This document shows positions 46,800-59,516 of a stretch of DNA of 64,000 nt, piece by piece. This stretch comes from Vitrella brassicaformis (Eukaryota; Sar; Vitrellaceae), in assembly GCA_001179505.1 (NCBI GenBank), contig CDMY01000821.1, positions 176,546-240,545 on the forward strand, written 5' to 3'. Position numbers and translations under genes: made by a program. The notes under the pieces are model-generated. The model did no database searches. It was given only the letters and a program-made list of their open reading frames with translations, and was not told the origin of the DNA. Each line of letters begins with the position of its first letter. Position 1 is the stretch's first letter.

Positions 46800-47240
46800 G
46801 GGCAGCGTCTGTTGCACCGGCGTCTGGTGCACTTGTTGTCTGTCGAGCTGAGCTGGCGGCGGCTGTTGCACCAGCGTCTGGTGCACCTATTGTTGGCCAG
46901 ACAGGGTAAGCCGAGCATTCTCTTTCTCCCAGCATTGGCGGATGATGTCGGCGATTTGGGCGGCAGAGTGTGAGCTTGGTGGGCTCCTCAAAGTGGTACT
47001 CGATTCTCATCTCCATTGCCCGATACTGCAGCTCACATGGATCTCCCGAAATGAAAGGGCCCTGGGCAAGACGTCGATGACCTGCTGCACCAGCTGCAAG
47101 AACACAAGGCCTTCTGCGGCCTGCCTCCTCTCTGCCAGGTCGAATGCGCGAATCTGCCGGCTAGAAACGTTTTCCTCTCAAAAAAGAATCGTATTCTCGC
47201 CGTCTCAGACTTCTCGACGGAGAAAGAGGGAGAGATGAGT
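46800..47240 (-). pseudogene. Possible remnant of a kinase C-lobe with a frame break, followed by a Gln-rich stretch
   Basis: Reverse-strand pieces in different frames read AERRQAAEGLVFLQLVQQVI, MEMRIEYHFEEPTKL and IADIIRQCWEKENARLTL. The last two resemble the end of a kinase C-lobe, but a frame change near 46,985 and an in-frame TAG near 46,890 interrupt them. A Gln/Pro-rich stretch (QQPPPAQLDRQQVHQTPVQQ) follows. It could be the 5' part of the tandem membrane-protein gene or a relic. Confidence 0.3.
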
Positions 47241-47449
47241 TGTTTCTTGTTTGTGTGCGAGACTGACCGATCTGCCTGCCTGCCTGTATATGTGTGTGTG
47301 TTTGTGTGAGACGGCTTAGCGTGTTGCCCTTGGGCGAGTAGGACGGCTGCGTCTCGGTGTTCGTGGACAGACAGATTCATGACTTGGCTGAACGAATATC
47401 ATCTCTGGCTGCTCACATAACTCAACCACTCAAGACAGGCACCGCAAAG

Positions 47450-48323
47450 TCAGCGAGACAGGGACACATCCACATCCCAACGTCGCTCATGGCAGTAGGC
47501 CAACCGCCTTATTTCCAGTCCAAGTGACCTCAAGAGCTGCCGCACGGCGGCCACCGTGACAGGGAATCGCTCACCGACCGTCACCCCATTCGCCACCACC
47601 GCCTCGCTCGTCCTGACCACGGTTTGCCCTTCATCGAGAGATACTGACGCCACGACAGAGCCGCCACCCAGTAGCAGCACCACAACCCGTATTGGTGCAT
47701 GAAGAGCTGGTGGTCGGCCTTCACTCCGCCATTCAACTCGCAAATCGATGACGAACGTGTCAGATTTGCCGCTGAGGTCATTCCGCCGCAGGGCACGATA
47801 GCCAGCATGACGCAACCCACTGTCACATCGAGGACGACATTCATGCCGCGGCGATAATCGACCCGCCGATAACCTGAAGCAACCCGAGGGCAAACTCGCT
47901 GAAGAAGCGGTAGACATGGGGGGTCGACAAGTCACAGCTGACGGGTGGGTCAGTGTCTCGACAGGTCCGACGAATGAATGGATGCAAGTGCCACAGCTCA
48001 TCACGCTCGATGACGCGGAACCGCCTCTCTCCAAGACGATACCACTGGGCTTGCCATCCGATCCGGGCCACAAGAAGAATGAGCGCGCCAAACAAGATGC
48101 TAACCACCAAGGCAGCGACCCAGCACAATATGGCCCAGCCCGAGAGCCGGCCACTGCGGACGCCTTGGTAGGAATCCAACGTGCCGGCCAAAAAAAGCCA
48201 AGCGCACCCCAGCAGATAGAATAAGTAAACGGCTGCAGTCAGGAGTTGCAACCGCGACAAAGGTCCCAGCTCTGCCTGTGGGTCAGCGCCGTAGACATGG
48301 CCAAGTATCTGGTCAACGGCCAT
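47450..48323 (-). CDS. Two-TM membrane protein of unknown family
   Basis: Two exons (48323-47884 and 47819-47450; 64-base intron starting GTTGCTTC and ending GTGACAG) restore one frame of about 270 residues. The N-terminal part has two membrane segments (LLTAAVYLFYLLGCAWLFLA and WAILCWVAALVVSILFGALI). A cytosolic domain follows with HLHPFIRRTCRDTD, then SDTFVIDLRVEW, a hydrophobic strand (IRVVVLLLGGGSVVASVSL) and a basic C-terminus. Without the intron the frame would be broken twice, so splicing is the simpler reading, but the donor is weak. No family recognised. Confidence 0.5.
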
Positions 48324-50187
48324 GGCAACGGGCAGCCGATGGAAGCTCGCCTTGTCGGAAGGTGAGCCGCCACTCTCTCAGCCGAGAGTACGAGGGGCAG
48401 TTGGCGACCCACACCGCAGACACTTGCCACCCTGATAAACGCGGCCATAGAGCGCCACTCAGCCGCCTGCTCGATGACATAGGCACAGCGAGCGGGATGG
48501 TGGGTGTGGAGGGGCTGCGGCATCGACGCCGCAGACTTGCGAAGATCCACGCCTCGCCTTTCCTGCCGTCGATTCATTCACAATCGACGCCATACACGCG
48601 CACCACAATCCAGGGCCTCCCTTCCACTCACACCTACACACATGCATATGCACCCACTCATGCACGCACACATCTCAGTGGACATTCTCACCCATTCGCT
48701 CGTCTCGTGAAAAGAAGTCGCCTCGTGCAATCGATGTCAGGGCGTCGGTCAGCGCCATGTGGCCGCCAATCGATCAAAAATCCAAAGCACATCACAATAG
48801 AAAATCCCTCGGCGTGTGTCTCTGAGCCAGAATCTCCACATAGATCGAGAGCCGCAGCGATTAGCCAAATCCCAAGCTCTCCTCTTCTCTCTCTGCACCG
48901 ACACATTCATTGTGGGTCAGCGTCCCTTTCTCACTCACCATACGCAATGCCAATGCCGACCGATCTCTTGACAGCGTTTCCCAGTCATCTCTCCCGCCCC
49001 CCCATCGGATCGGTCATTCGGCCGCCCTCTCCCCAGCCATCCCGCCAGTCACCAACAAAGAGACGCCGACAGACACACGCGCCACGTGCGACTCGAAAGG
49101 CCGTGTCTCCCTCCCTCGTGCACTCTCTCTCGCTGCCATCAGGTCACCAGAGCCTCACAGGCACACAGCCGCCCGACAGGCACACACGACAGCCGACAAA
49201 GCGCCGATTGGCGAGTGAATGCACTCATCTTTTCATCCCCTTATGGCCCCACGAGCGCACCTGGCGAAGGCAGATGGCAGCCGGCGGCCCTCTGAGCCAT
49301 CAGAGCGACTCAACGTCAGCCGCCTGACTGACGTGCGAGTTGACTGACTTCTCCTTGGTGACGGGCCGGACATCTCTCGGCCGCATGACGCCCATCAACA
49401 CCCACGAGCACACCATCGCCGTTTGACGTCCGCATCTGGTCCTGACCTACACGCACACACAGACACACACAGAGCGGCTGACGTGCGGCGATCTCCTCCC
49501 TTGACGTCCGGCGAAACTGACTCACAGCCAGCCCCGCTTGCCGTTGCCGAACCCCCCGCTCCCCCCTCATGCACCGAACCCGATCCTCCGCATTCATCTC
49601 TGCGAGCTTGGCTTCGTCCAGTGTCACTNNNNNNNNNNNNNNNNNNNNNNNNNNNNNNNNNNNNNNNNNNNNNNNNNNNNNNNNNNNNNNNNNNNNNNNN
49701 NNNNNNNNNNNNNNNNNNNNNNNNNNNNNNNNNNNNNNNNNNNNNNNNNNNNNNNNNNNNNNNNNNNNNNNNNNNNNNNNNNNNNNNNNNNNNNNNNNNN
49801 NNNNNNNNNNNNNNNNNNNNNNNNNNNNNNNNNNNNNNNNNNNNNNNNNNNNNNNNNNNNNNNNNNNNNNNNNNNNNNNNNNNNNNNNNNNNNNNNNNNN
49901 NNNNNNNNNNNNNNNNNNNNNNNNNNNNCCCCCCCCTTTCGACGCCAGCTGCCTTGTGTGCCCTCCCTCGCCCTCTCTGCGGCGCCGTTGCGGCCAACTC
50001 ATCTTTTCAGCCGACTTCTGCCGCACAAACGGCCACAAGCGCTCATCGGGCGATGATGCGGTCCACCCTCCACCTGAGGGTATCACAGGTGGCACAGGAA
50101 GGCAGAACGCATGCATCAAGGCGCCGAAAAGCACGCAGAGGCCCTCACGCCCCCATATCACTCATGTGTGGTTTCTGACGGTCAAGT
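48324..50187. other. Region without a supported gene; includes an assembly gap
   Basis: About 1.9 kb of Pro/Ser/His-coding low-complexity frames. The reverse strand just left of the gap (49,628-49,520) carries TLDEAKLAEMNAEDRVR, which could be part of an exon reaching into the gap; it cannot be verified. Confidence 0.4.
49629..49928. other. Assembly gap (300 N)
   Basis: A second run of exactly 300 N. Confidence 0.99.
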
Positions 50188-52372
50188 ATGCCTCCCTTTT
50201 CCTTCAGGTGTCATGTGGGCGTCCTCCAGTGGACCCCCACAGCCGGATCCGATGTGGTGGCTGTCAGGCCTCACGGCGTCGACGAGTCGTGGGGGCGTCT
50301 CCCTCTCACTTGGAGCGTTGTTCGACGGCTCTCATTCGCTTCTAGCCTTCGTCATACATCATTTATGACTCCCTCCGGTACTCTTCGTGTGTACACTTTC
50401 AGGTGGCCGATCGTCGCGACCAGTAGATCGCCGACCGGAGGGAAGTGGCGCTTCCCTGTCGCGTGTGCAGCGAGCGTCATGTTCACCCCATCGTTGGTAG
50501 CAATCTATCTTGTTGTGTCGTTTGTGGGCAAGAAAAAGTCGCGCCTCACTCACACCGAGAAGGAGAACGAGGCGTACCGGTACGCAGAAGCCCTAGAGGA
50601 CAAACCAGTAAGCAGAAAGTCAGCCATGCGACCATCCTGCCCTCATTCATTTGCGCATCTATCCATCTCTTTGGTGTTTCAGGAGTGGTCACTTAAGTTG
50701 TTTCGCCTGGCGGGCCGGGATACCGTGACGGTGGATCCCGCCAAACCATACCGTGTGCTGCTGCCGGCATTCATCGAGAAGGACGCCATTGAAGGGGGCG
50801 TGGTGGCGCCGGAGCTGGCCCGCCTCTGCAGCGGCGCCAGCGATGAGGACATCGCAGTGTCTTATGTCGTACGCACAACTCGGGAAGAAAGGGCTGCACT
50901 GCTCCTCCCGAGTTTCCTCTCTCTGTGTGTGTGTGTGTGTGTGTGTTTATTGGTGCACACGTGACCAGCGGCGTGCCGGCGCTATGCCCACTTCAACGGG
51001 CGGACAATCGGCGCATCTTCCTGCCATGTCGCATGCGCCTGTAGCTTCCAGCAGCAGCAGCAGAAACCAACTATGGGTGCCCTCCGCTGCGCACCATGGG
51101 CCGGTAGGTACTTCGGCTGCTCGTCCACTGCTGGCCTCGGGCAACTTCCAGACCACCGACACCACCACCACCACCACCAACACCATACAGGTAGGTGCAC
51201 GTACACTCATCTCTCACGCAGATGGGATCGTGCATTTGTATTGTGTGGTCTCTGTTTCTGTCTCTGTGCAGCATCCGTTGTTGCCGTTGCCGAGCAACTA
51301 CCATCCTACGTTTCATTTCAACCCCCGCCCGGCCGTGAGCAACGCGAAGACAAAGTTTCTTTTCTCATTTCGTAGCTGCATGATGTGTTGCCTCCCTCCC
51401 ACTGCTCTCTCAGGCTGGCCCTGTGTTTCCCACGCCCCTGTCGGCGCCGGGCTACAGTGGTATTGGCACATAATCACTATCACACAACACAACACACAAT
51501 CGATGCATGACCCTATCCGTCCATGGATGGCCTTTTGTGTGTGTCAGCTGCGGTTCAGTACAACTCGATACGCGACAACCGGTGCACGTGGGCGAATCGT
51601 CGAGGATCACGGGTATGTACCCCTCCACACACACCACAACTCCAGGCACATGCCCTCTCTGTCAGGCCCCCGCCCGGCAGAGGCTGCCCGAGACCTCACC
51701 GGCCACTCAGGCCATCCACGCGCCCCCGTCTGCGACTGGTGCGGTGGGTGGTGGTGGCCTTCCCGTCGCCCCGCGGCCCCTGCCGCTCTACAGTCCTCAG
51801 AACATCAACAATGCCCCGTGTTGTGAGTGGACACACATGCAGCCCCTCTATGTGAGTGGGTGTGTGTTTGAACATGTGCTGTGTGTTGTGTGTAGACGTT
51901 GGTCAGGTGGCCCGCATGCCGCCGGCGCTCCCGCTGACGGCCGTGGCCCCTTTGTCGGTGCCCATGGGAATGCCGAGGGGCCCCCCGATGCAGCTACCGG
52001 GCGGCGGCATCACCTACGTCAACCCTCCGGTACATGGCAACCCGACGAACCCACCAGTGGCCCCCCAGGTAGACTACCACACACACATACGCATATCGAC
52101 CGACCGCCAGCGTCGTTTGTTGTTGATGGTTGCCTCTCTGTGTGTTTGTGCGTCCTTGGTGTGTGCAGTTGTCGATGGCAAGCCATGTGAGCCACACCCA
52201 GTACACCGTTCAAGGCAGCGCCGCCAGTGAGTGGCTGTACCTCAACATCAACCACCAGCCCAGACACCAGGTACACCAACCCACAAGAGCACAGTAATGT
52301 CCGCAGCCTGCCTCATTTGGATTGATGGTTGCCTCTCGGTCTGTGTGTGTCGTGGGTGCCATGCAGGGCTGA
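50188..52372 (+). CDS. Single-TM protein with a long Pro/Gly/Met-rich tail, multi-exon
   Basis: Exon 1 (50188-50607) ends with a membrane segment (FTPSLVAIYLVVSFVGKKKS) followed by a basic stop-transfer and a Glu-rich helix. Exon 2 (50683-50868) encodes a compact segment (EWSLKLFRLAGRDTVTV; GGVVAPELARLCSGASDEDI). Exon 3 (50969-51103 or read through to 51190) and later exons (about 51272-51335, 51415-51465, 51548-51610, 51670-51820, 51897-52029, 52168-52270, stop at 52370) encode low-complexity Pro, Gly, Met, Thr and Gln-rich sequence, including six consecutive Thr. Later junctions are only partly certain. No family recognised; the tail could be a disordered binding region. Confidence 0.5.
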
Positions 52373-53274
52373 CCATGCGCACACAGGATGGACACCAACG
52401 GGGCGCCTGTAGTATAGATATGAGAGAGGGAGAGAGAGGGGGTGGGTGGGCTACCTGTGTGATAGCATTCGAGCTGTGCAGTGGTGGGCACCACACCACT
52501 GCACATGGGTTGAAAGAAGCAAGTGGCTTAGACGATTTGATGGGATGTGCAAGCCTTTTGTGGCCTCTTCCGACGGCGTGTGTTGCCAGACCTGCCTGTT
52601 GCCCGGCACAGACAGGGGACGGGCAGGCAGGCCTTCACACAGACAGGAATGAGGGCATCCTCGTCTCGTCTCGTCTCCTCTCCTTTCCTCGTCGCATGGG
52701 CAGTCATACCCACCCCACAGATGACAAGCATCTGGGTCTTTTGTGCGGGGGTTGTGCAGATATCGATGTGTGCAGTGTGTGGATGGATGGATGGATGGGT
52801 GAATGGATCGATGGATGTTTGGGTGGTGTACGAATGAACCGGCTGGCTTGGTTTGTGCATAGCTTTCCTGGGTGACTGGTCGTGTCTGGGTGTCTAAAGC
52901 CGACGTTGCTTTGGCTGCCTGACTGATGCCGTGCTCTTCTCCCTGCGTATCGATGCTCGCACTAGTGTCTGAATGGTCGGTTGGTTGGCTGTGGGATTTT
53001 GGCTGTCCTCTCGTTGCTCATCGGCTGACTTGTTCATAGGCTGGCTGGCAGTGCCATGGTCGTAGGCTGACAGAGCTGATTCATTGCAAAGAGCTGACCC
53101 ATAGCACAGATGTCTGTCGGTGTTCGGTTGCATCGGTCAATTTCATTTCAACACCGGCACTGAATGTCGGTGTCGTTTCAACACGTCTTCTTCTGCCATC
53201 GTTCTCAACCGATTCGACCCGATCGACGCTGGGGGCCGCCAATTGGGGGCCGCTTGGAGACAGAGAGAGCGAGG
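52373..53274. other. Intergenic region; no supported gene
   Basis: About 900 bases with CTCGT and ATGG runs and scattered GGCTG repeats. Confidence 0.55.
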
Positions 53275-55361
53275 ATGGAGAAGGTGCTTGTATATGCACC
53301 AGTGACGAAGGATGCGGGCCGCTTCCCGCCGCTGCCGGCGCTGCAGCAGTTCCTCGAGGAGGACGAGGCCTCCTACCGGCAACTTGCCCAGCAGCTGTAC
53401 CCCAGCGATAAGGCCGAGAGGGTCGTCGCCCTCCGCAAGGAGAAGAAGGAGGCCGAGAAGGTCACAACGAGTGAAGTCTGAGAGTCTGACTCGGTGTGGG
53501 TCTGCGATTCATTGTCCTCGTTGTGCTGGTTTATATGTTGCAGAAGTGGGAGAGGCTGACGGCGGAGCGGGCCGTGGAGGTGAGACAAGCAAAATTCGCC
53601 AACGAACCGCCTCCCATCATCTGTTTCCATTGCTGTTTTGCATGGCGTGACACGTGTACAGGAGTACCTCTACTATCGCATGGGGCTGACGCTGGAGGCC
53701 AAGACGGGCTTTGGGGGCCAGGGGAAGGTGTGGCGGGCGGGAGACTACGCCATCAAAGTCCTCGCACCGGACTTCTCCACGGGAGGGGTACGCAAACGGG
53801 CGACATACAAAGAGAAAGGATGCAGGCTTTAAGCCTCTCTCTCTCTGTGTCTATGGGGCATGTATGTCAGGAGTATGCCCGCCACACCTATCGCATATAT
53901 TGCGAGCAAGGACTCCGACACTGTCCGTACCTGCCGCGCTACTACTTCTCCTTCAGCGCTGGCGGACGGACAGTGTACGTCATGGAGTTCCTGAGGGGTA
54001 CGGACTTAGACGAACGACTTCATGAGACACGCATACACAGCACTCATCTCATCCATCCGTATCTCTCCTGCACCTGTGTGTCTACAGGGACAACCGTGTG
54101 GGAGCTCGCTCGCCAGACGGAGGCCGACGCCAAGTGTATCATCCGTGATACACGTACGTATGAGTGGATGGATGGAGTCCGTCATTCGCATGACATTGTC
54201 TGTGTTGGCTGTGTTGGCTGTGTTGGCTGTGTGGTCGGTCTTTGCGCGAAGTGAAGGCGCTCGGTTTCCTCCACCACCGCGGGCTCTCACACGGCGACAT
54301 GAAGCCTGACAACGTCATGGTGCTGAAAGACAGGGCGGTCTTGATCGACCTGGACCACCTGCGCCATGACTATTGCTCGGTAAGGTTACAATGAGGGAAA
54401 GAGGGGTGGAGGGACATGTGCCGTTCTTGTGTGTGTTTCAATGGTCTGTCTGCAGGGCTCGGGGGCAGCGGATGATCTCCGCAAGACAGGTGGGCTGGGC
54501 TGCACCACACATGAGACACACGAGGACACCTGCAGGCAGGATGTATGCCTTTTGCTTTGCCTTCTGTGCGTGTGTATCGACCAGGGGAGGTGCTGTTGAA
54601 GGCGCTGGGGGCCGACCCACAGACCATCGAGCGCATCGCCACACTCACGGTACGCACACAGATAGATAGATGAAGACACACGCATTACACACTTGTCTCT
54701 GTCTCTTGTGCCGCTTTGCAGACACCACAGTCTGTGGCGGCCACCCTGGCGTCCTTCATGCCGTACCAGCCGTCCGGGGAGCTCATCCACTTCATTCTCG
54801 AGCTTTTCCACGGGGACAGCACAGCGCAAGAGGTGAGCATTGGGACTACACACATAAATGTTTGCCAACACACACCGAATGCTGCACCTATGTGTGTATA
54901 TGATGTAGCTCCTCGGCCTTCCGTGGCTGATTTCAGCACCCCCCGCTCCCGGCAACATATCGCAGCCGCCCCCGCCCCCCAAAGAAACGGCCCCGCCCAC
55001 CTATGCGTACTTGCGGCCGCAGTCTCAGAGTGAGTGATGAATGGAACACAATAACGAGGGACCACGGGACCACAGGCAGAGTATCTTCTCATTGTGTCTC
55101 CTTGTGTCGTTGTGTTGTGTCTCTATAGCTGCCATGCCCGCCCCTCCACCGCCCATGTACATGTCGCTGCTGCCCCTGCCCCGCCAGCCCATCCCACCAC
55201 CTCAGAGTCTGCGCATGCCGCCCCACCACCCCCCACCGCCTCCTATGCCCATCCACCACCCACCGCCTCCTATGCCCATGCTGCCAATGGCCTTCCCCTA
55301 TATGCCGCCCCCGCCTGGCATGCCTCTCCACGTTCTGCCGCCGCCCATCCTCGCACGATGA
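53275..55361 (+). CDS. Atypical protein kinase with HGD catalytic loop and Pro/Met-rich tail
   Basis: Eleven exons (53275-53460, 53544-53579, 53662-53787, 53871-53997, 54088-54153, 54252-54379, 54456-54489, 54585-54649, 54722-54832, 54909-55029, 55129-55361), in phase. A coiled N-terminus leads to a small kinase domain: GFGGQGKVWRAG glycine loop, YAIKVLAPDF lysine, VYVMEFLRG hinge, LSHGDMKPDNVMVL catalytic loop and AVLIDLDHL in place of DFG. HGD instead of HRD and DLD instead of DFG are seen in small-molecule and lipopolysaccharide kinase-like groups as well as atypical protein kinases. The C-terminal ~120 residues are almost pure Pro/Met/His (for example PPPMPIHHPPPPMPMLPMAF). Substrate unknown. 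Confidence 0.75.
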
Positions 55362-55427
55362 ACTCCTCTGCGTCCGTTCGGTCCGTCATGTCGCATCCCT
55401 CGGGAGCGCCACGACGGACCGATACGG

Positions 55428-58058
55428 ATGCATAGGGGAGGGAAGGAGCGATGGCGTGATGATGAGGGAAGGCCCAACGAGGACCGCTCACCTACCAGTG
55501 CTGGATCGACATATCAAGTTGTTAAGGCTGAGGAGATCATACCCGCATCCCGCAGAGGCGGCACCGACTCCACCGAGAAACAACAAGAAGATAAGAGCCG
55601 AGGGAGGGGCGAGGGGGAACGTGGGCGACAGAGAGGTCGGGAGAGAGGAGACTTTGGCGATAGAACCGACAGCCGCGGTCCTGTAAGCATCAGCAGCGGT
55701 GTATGAGGTGACCTATGACCTGGTGCCGCGGGTGGTGCCACGTGTCGACCCACTCACATCAACCATCCGCCACCCGGATCATCTGCCGCTGCCTGCGTTG
55801 GCACCCTCCCACTCCCCATCTCCCTCTCCCCACCCCCACAGAACCAGTACGTGGGCGGCCGGCCCCCTGCAGCTGATGAACTGCCAGGCAGCCCGGCAGT
55901 TCTTCACACACGCAGCCGCCTTAGGAGACCATGCCGACCACCACCAGCAGCAGCAGCACGGCTCAGCAGCGGCGGTGCATCTGGAAGACCTGCAGCCCAT
56001 GCTCACAAGGCAGCTGGAGGAGGATGCTGAGAGCGAGGGAGGGATTGAGAGCGACGAGGAAGCCGCCATCCAAGATGCCTTCCTCCGACACATCGACCAG
56101 GCCCAGCCACCACCTCCACACAACGACGGCGTCAATGACCAAGCTGAGACAGCCCTCCTGAGCGGGCTGCAGGAGGGTGTCTTCGACAGCAGCAACCCAT
56201 TTGATGGCGTGGAGGTGGCGGCCAAGCAGCGTGTGCAGCGTCAGCTGCTCGATAGGCAGCTGGGAGAACACAATAGGGCCCGGGAGGAGGGTGCCGGTGG
56301 TGGTGGTGCTGAAGGTGGTGGCGGTCTGTTCGGCGTGAGTGAGAGCGATGTGGAGGACGCGAGGCGTCACCTGCTGGACCAACAGGCGGTCAGTGAGTGG
56401 GCAAGGAGAATGGACAGATAGACAGACAGACAGACAGGGGTGCGGGAGAGGGAATCAATCGTCATGTTGCCTCTTTCTTTATGTGAGTGTGTCAGTGTGA
56501 GATGGGTCGCCTGGACGCGGCCAATCGTCTGCTCGAGTGGCGACTTAAGAGACTTCGACTCGCGAACAAACGGTACACACATGGCATGGCACCAAGATGC
56601 GCACACACACATGGATCGGATCCCAACTGTCTCCCTCCCCTCTGTGGTGTCTCTGCAGGCACCAATACCTACGCTCACAGGGCCTCGTCAAACACTCCGC
56701 ATCGCTCCCGGCCCTCGCCCATCCATCCACCACGCAGCAAGCGCAAACCACACAAGAGGAACCGGCGCCAGCTGTGGCTGGCGAGCCCACTGGTGTGATG
56801 TCGCGTGGTGTGCATCGATCTGACGGCGTGTCGGCCTGCATCGAAGCGACAAGGAACATGAGCATCGGCATACATGGTGCTGCGGAGAGTGGGCGTGTGG
56901 ATGGGGTGTCTGTCTTTCGTGTGTGGGAGGAGGAGTCTGACGAACCGGCAGAGACCAACCAGCAGCAGCAGCAGCAGCAATGTGGCGGAGAGAAGGCCGA
57001 CGACGTGGCCGTGGAGGACCACCAGCTTGCTCGTGGTGACATTGCTGGCTCTCCCTTGCCGTCCCCCGCCCACGCCCCTATTCCTGGTGCTGCCCAGCAG
57101 CGGCCGACATCCCCACGAGCCATTCAGACGAACCGGCAGAGAGCAACCAGCAGCAACAGCAGCAGCAGCAATGTGGCGGAGAGCAAGCTGACGATGTGGC
57201 CGTGGAGGACCACCAGCCCGTTCATGGTGACGACAGTCAGGGTGACATTGCTGGTGTTGAATCTCCCTCTCCCTCCAAGGCCCACGTCCCTCCCCCTGGT
57301 GCTGCCCAGCAGCAGCCGACATGCCCACGAGCCGTCCAGACATCCCCTGGCGTACCACAAGAGCCGATCGCACCATGCCCACCCGCACCGGCAGTGGCGC
57401 AGCAGCACACACACCAACACACGGACATCAAGAAGACCCACCGCCCAACACCAACAGTGACACAGCCGGACCACCAGCATGACGCGACCAAGGCGCTCTG
57501 CTGGCGGGGGGTGTCTGCTGATGGGGGAGGGTGCCGGTGTTTGAGTTGGGTGCGATTGTGGAGAGGGACCTGCTGGAGCCGATATATGCCCAAGCCGCTC
57601 TTGCTGACGCTGCAGCCGTGCAGACCCTGGTTGACAGATGGCAGCTGGGGAGATACCTCGAACATATCCAACAGGTAAGTACAGTCAGTGCATGTGGTCA
57701 GCACACACACACACACAGGCACACATCACTTTCTGTGCTGTCATCCGTTGATTGATCCATTCATCAGCACTTGCTGTTTGGTGCTGCCTCTGAGATGTCC
57801 GCCTTCGCCACAGCCCTCTTCGCCACCTGCCGCCACTCTGCCACCAGCAGCACCACCATCAGTCAGACCCTGCTCGAGTCACGCGTCAACCAGATGTTCG
57901 CCGCACACCCCAAGACGCCACCACAGCAGCACAGTGAGACGGAGACGGTGCCGGTGGTGTACTTCGACGTGGTGAAAGTGCCGCCTGCTGCGCCGTGTGT
58001 GCCGCCGTGGACGGTGCTCGAGTGCATTGGGGTGCGGCTGATGGCGCCGCTCTTTTGA
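55428..58058 (+). CDS. Low-complexity protein with RG-rich start and Gln-rich repeats
   Basis: Exon 1 (55428-55682) encodes an Arg/Gly/Glu-rich stretch (SRGRGEGERGRQRGRERGDF). Exons 55873-56388, 56496-56572 and 56659 onward follow in phase and encode acidic helices (LQPMLTRQLEEDAESEGGIE), a short coiled segment (GRLDAANRLLEWRLKRLRLA) and two copies of a Gln-rich unit (SDEPAETNQQQQQQQ, ADDVAVEDHQ) at 56,935-57,050 and 57,125-57,240. The copies are in different frames; a 60-70 base intron beginning GTGACATTGCTGG could join them. The last exons (to 57675 and 57769-58058) encode ordered sequence (VFELGAIVERDLLEPIYAQA; VPVVYFDVVKVPPAAPCVPP). No family recognised. Confidence 0.5.
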
Positions 58059-59516
58059 CAAGGTGAGGATTGCCCTAGTGTGGTGAGTTCGCAACGGTGC
58101 GGCTTAAACGGCGGCTGAGGGATCAGGCAGAAAAGGAATTCAGGGCACGGTGGGGTGTGGGGGCGTGAAAGCAAAGAAAGAGAAGTGGACATCGGAGGCT
58201 GACCTCATTGGTGTATAATTTGTCTGTCTGTCTATGGGCAATGTCTGTCTATGGGCAGCAGACTTGTGATGGATGGATGGATGGATGGATGGAGAATGTT
58301 CTGGGGTAAGGGTTTGCTGCGGTGTTGTCTGTGCAGGAGTCCGCCATCAGGGGGCGCGCATCGCACCATCTTTTGGTGCAGGCGTGAACTCTGATGGGGG
58401 ATGGGCCGTGCGGCTGGCTGATGAACTGGCCTCTCACGGGCGCGTGTGTGGCCAACAGACAGCCTTTAAGCTGTGGTCGCCGCGTGAACGTGGGATGTGC
58501 CAGCCAGCCAGTTGAGACGCACTGACAGCCATTGCTCGGGGGCTGCGTGAATGTGAAATGTGCGGCGAGTGGCTGGTGGATGGGTGTGTGAGCGGGCGGG
58601 TGGAGAGGCATCGTCGGGTGCTATGTTGGCATCGGTGGTTCGTGTGGTGTGGTGGATGTGCGAGTGGGCGTTGGGTGGCCATGTGTGGTCGAACGTGTGG
58701 GTGTGTACGGTGAGTCTCATGCGTGTGTCCGTCTGAACGGACGAACGGCAGCACTCAAACCATTACAAACACATCAACTACGAGTTGTCTCACGAAAAAC
58801 AGCATTGTATTTGCATTAAGCAGGTGTGTAGTTGTGCCTGTAAGGGAAGCTGACCTCGTCATTCATTCACTCACTCATCTGACGTCATGTAGGTGGCCGA
58901 AGGTAGCAAAAAAAGAGCGAGTCAAAGCGACCTTTTCCGTGACTGGTGTCTGTCAGCAGGTCCTCGACAGGTCCTATCATCTCTCATGGTAGTTAGTGAG
59001 GAGATGGTAGTTAGTGAGGCTTGCGTCTCTGACTCAGTCAGTGACTGCATAGCAATGTATTACAACTCGATCGAGTGAATCACTGAGTGACCGAGCTATG
59101 TGTACATACCTGTCGAACCAATCAATCAATCAATCTGAATGTCTGGTCGGCCGCCGATGATGGGTTTTTTGACTTTTGCCCTATTGCTGCTTGCGGCGTT
59201 TGACTTGACTGGGGCCGCGGGGACACACAGACAAAAAGGAATGTAAGCAACAAGCAATGACAGACACACGAACACATGTCTCTTCCTGAAGCAGACACTT
59301 TGTCTTGCTTTGTGTGTCTTTGATAGGCTGCACAGGTGCTGATGTGGCTGATTGCATCGGTGCAACAGCAGCCATCGACCCGCCCCAAAACAACAATGGC
59401 AACAACACAATCGCCCTTTGCGTAACGGAACAGGCCGACACCCCAAACCATCCATTCACTATTGGTTAGCAAAAGCACAAGAGAGGCGAGTGCGTGTGTT
59501 TGTGTTACATACATGC
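58059..59516. other. Intergenic region with dispersed repeat copy B
   Basis: About 1.45 kb with a TGGA array (58,268-58,293) and GTGTGT runs. No supported gene. Confidence 0.55.
58985..59420. repeat. Dispersed repeat, copy B
   Basis: Shares ordered blocks with 41,775-42,330 (gccgccgatgatggg, gcgtttgacttgactggggc, cagacacacgaacacatgtc, tctttgataggctgc). Copy B lacks some spacer sequence found in copy A. No open frame is conserved between copies. Confidence 0.8.

Noticed and set aside
48278-49327. 349-codon plus-strand open frame
   Set aside because: Rich in Ser, Pro, His and Arg from GC-rich low-complexity DNA. It overlaps the start of the 2-TM gene and shows no motif.
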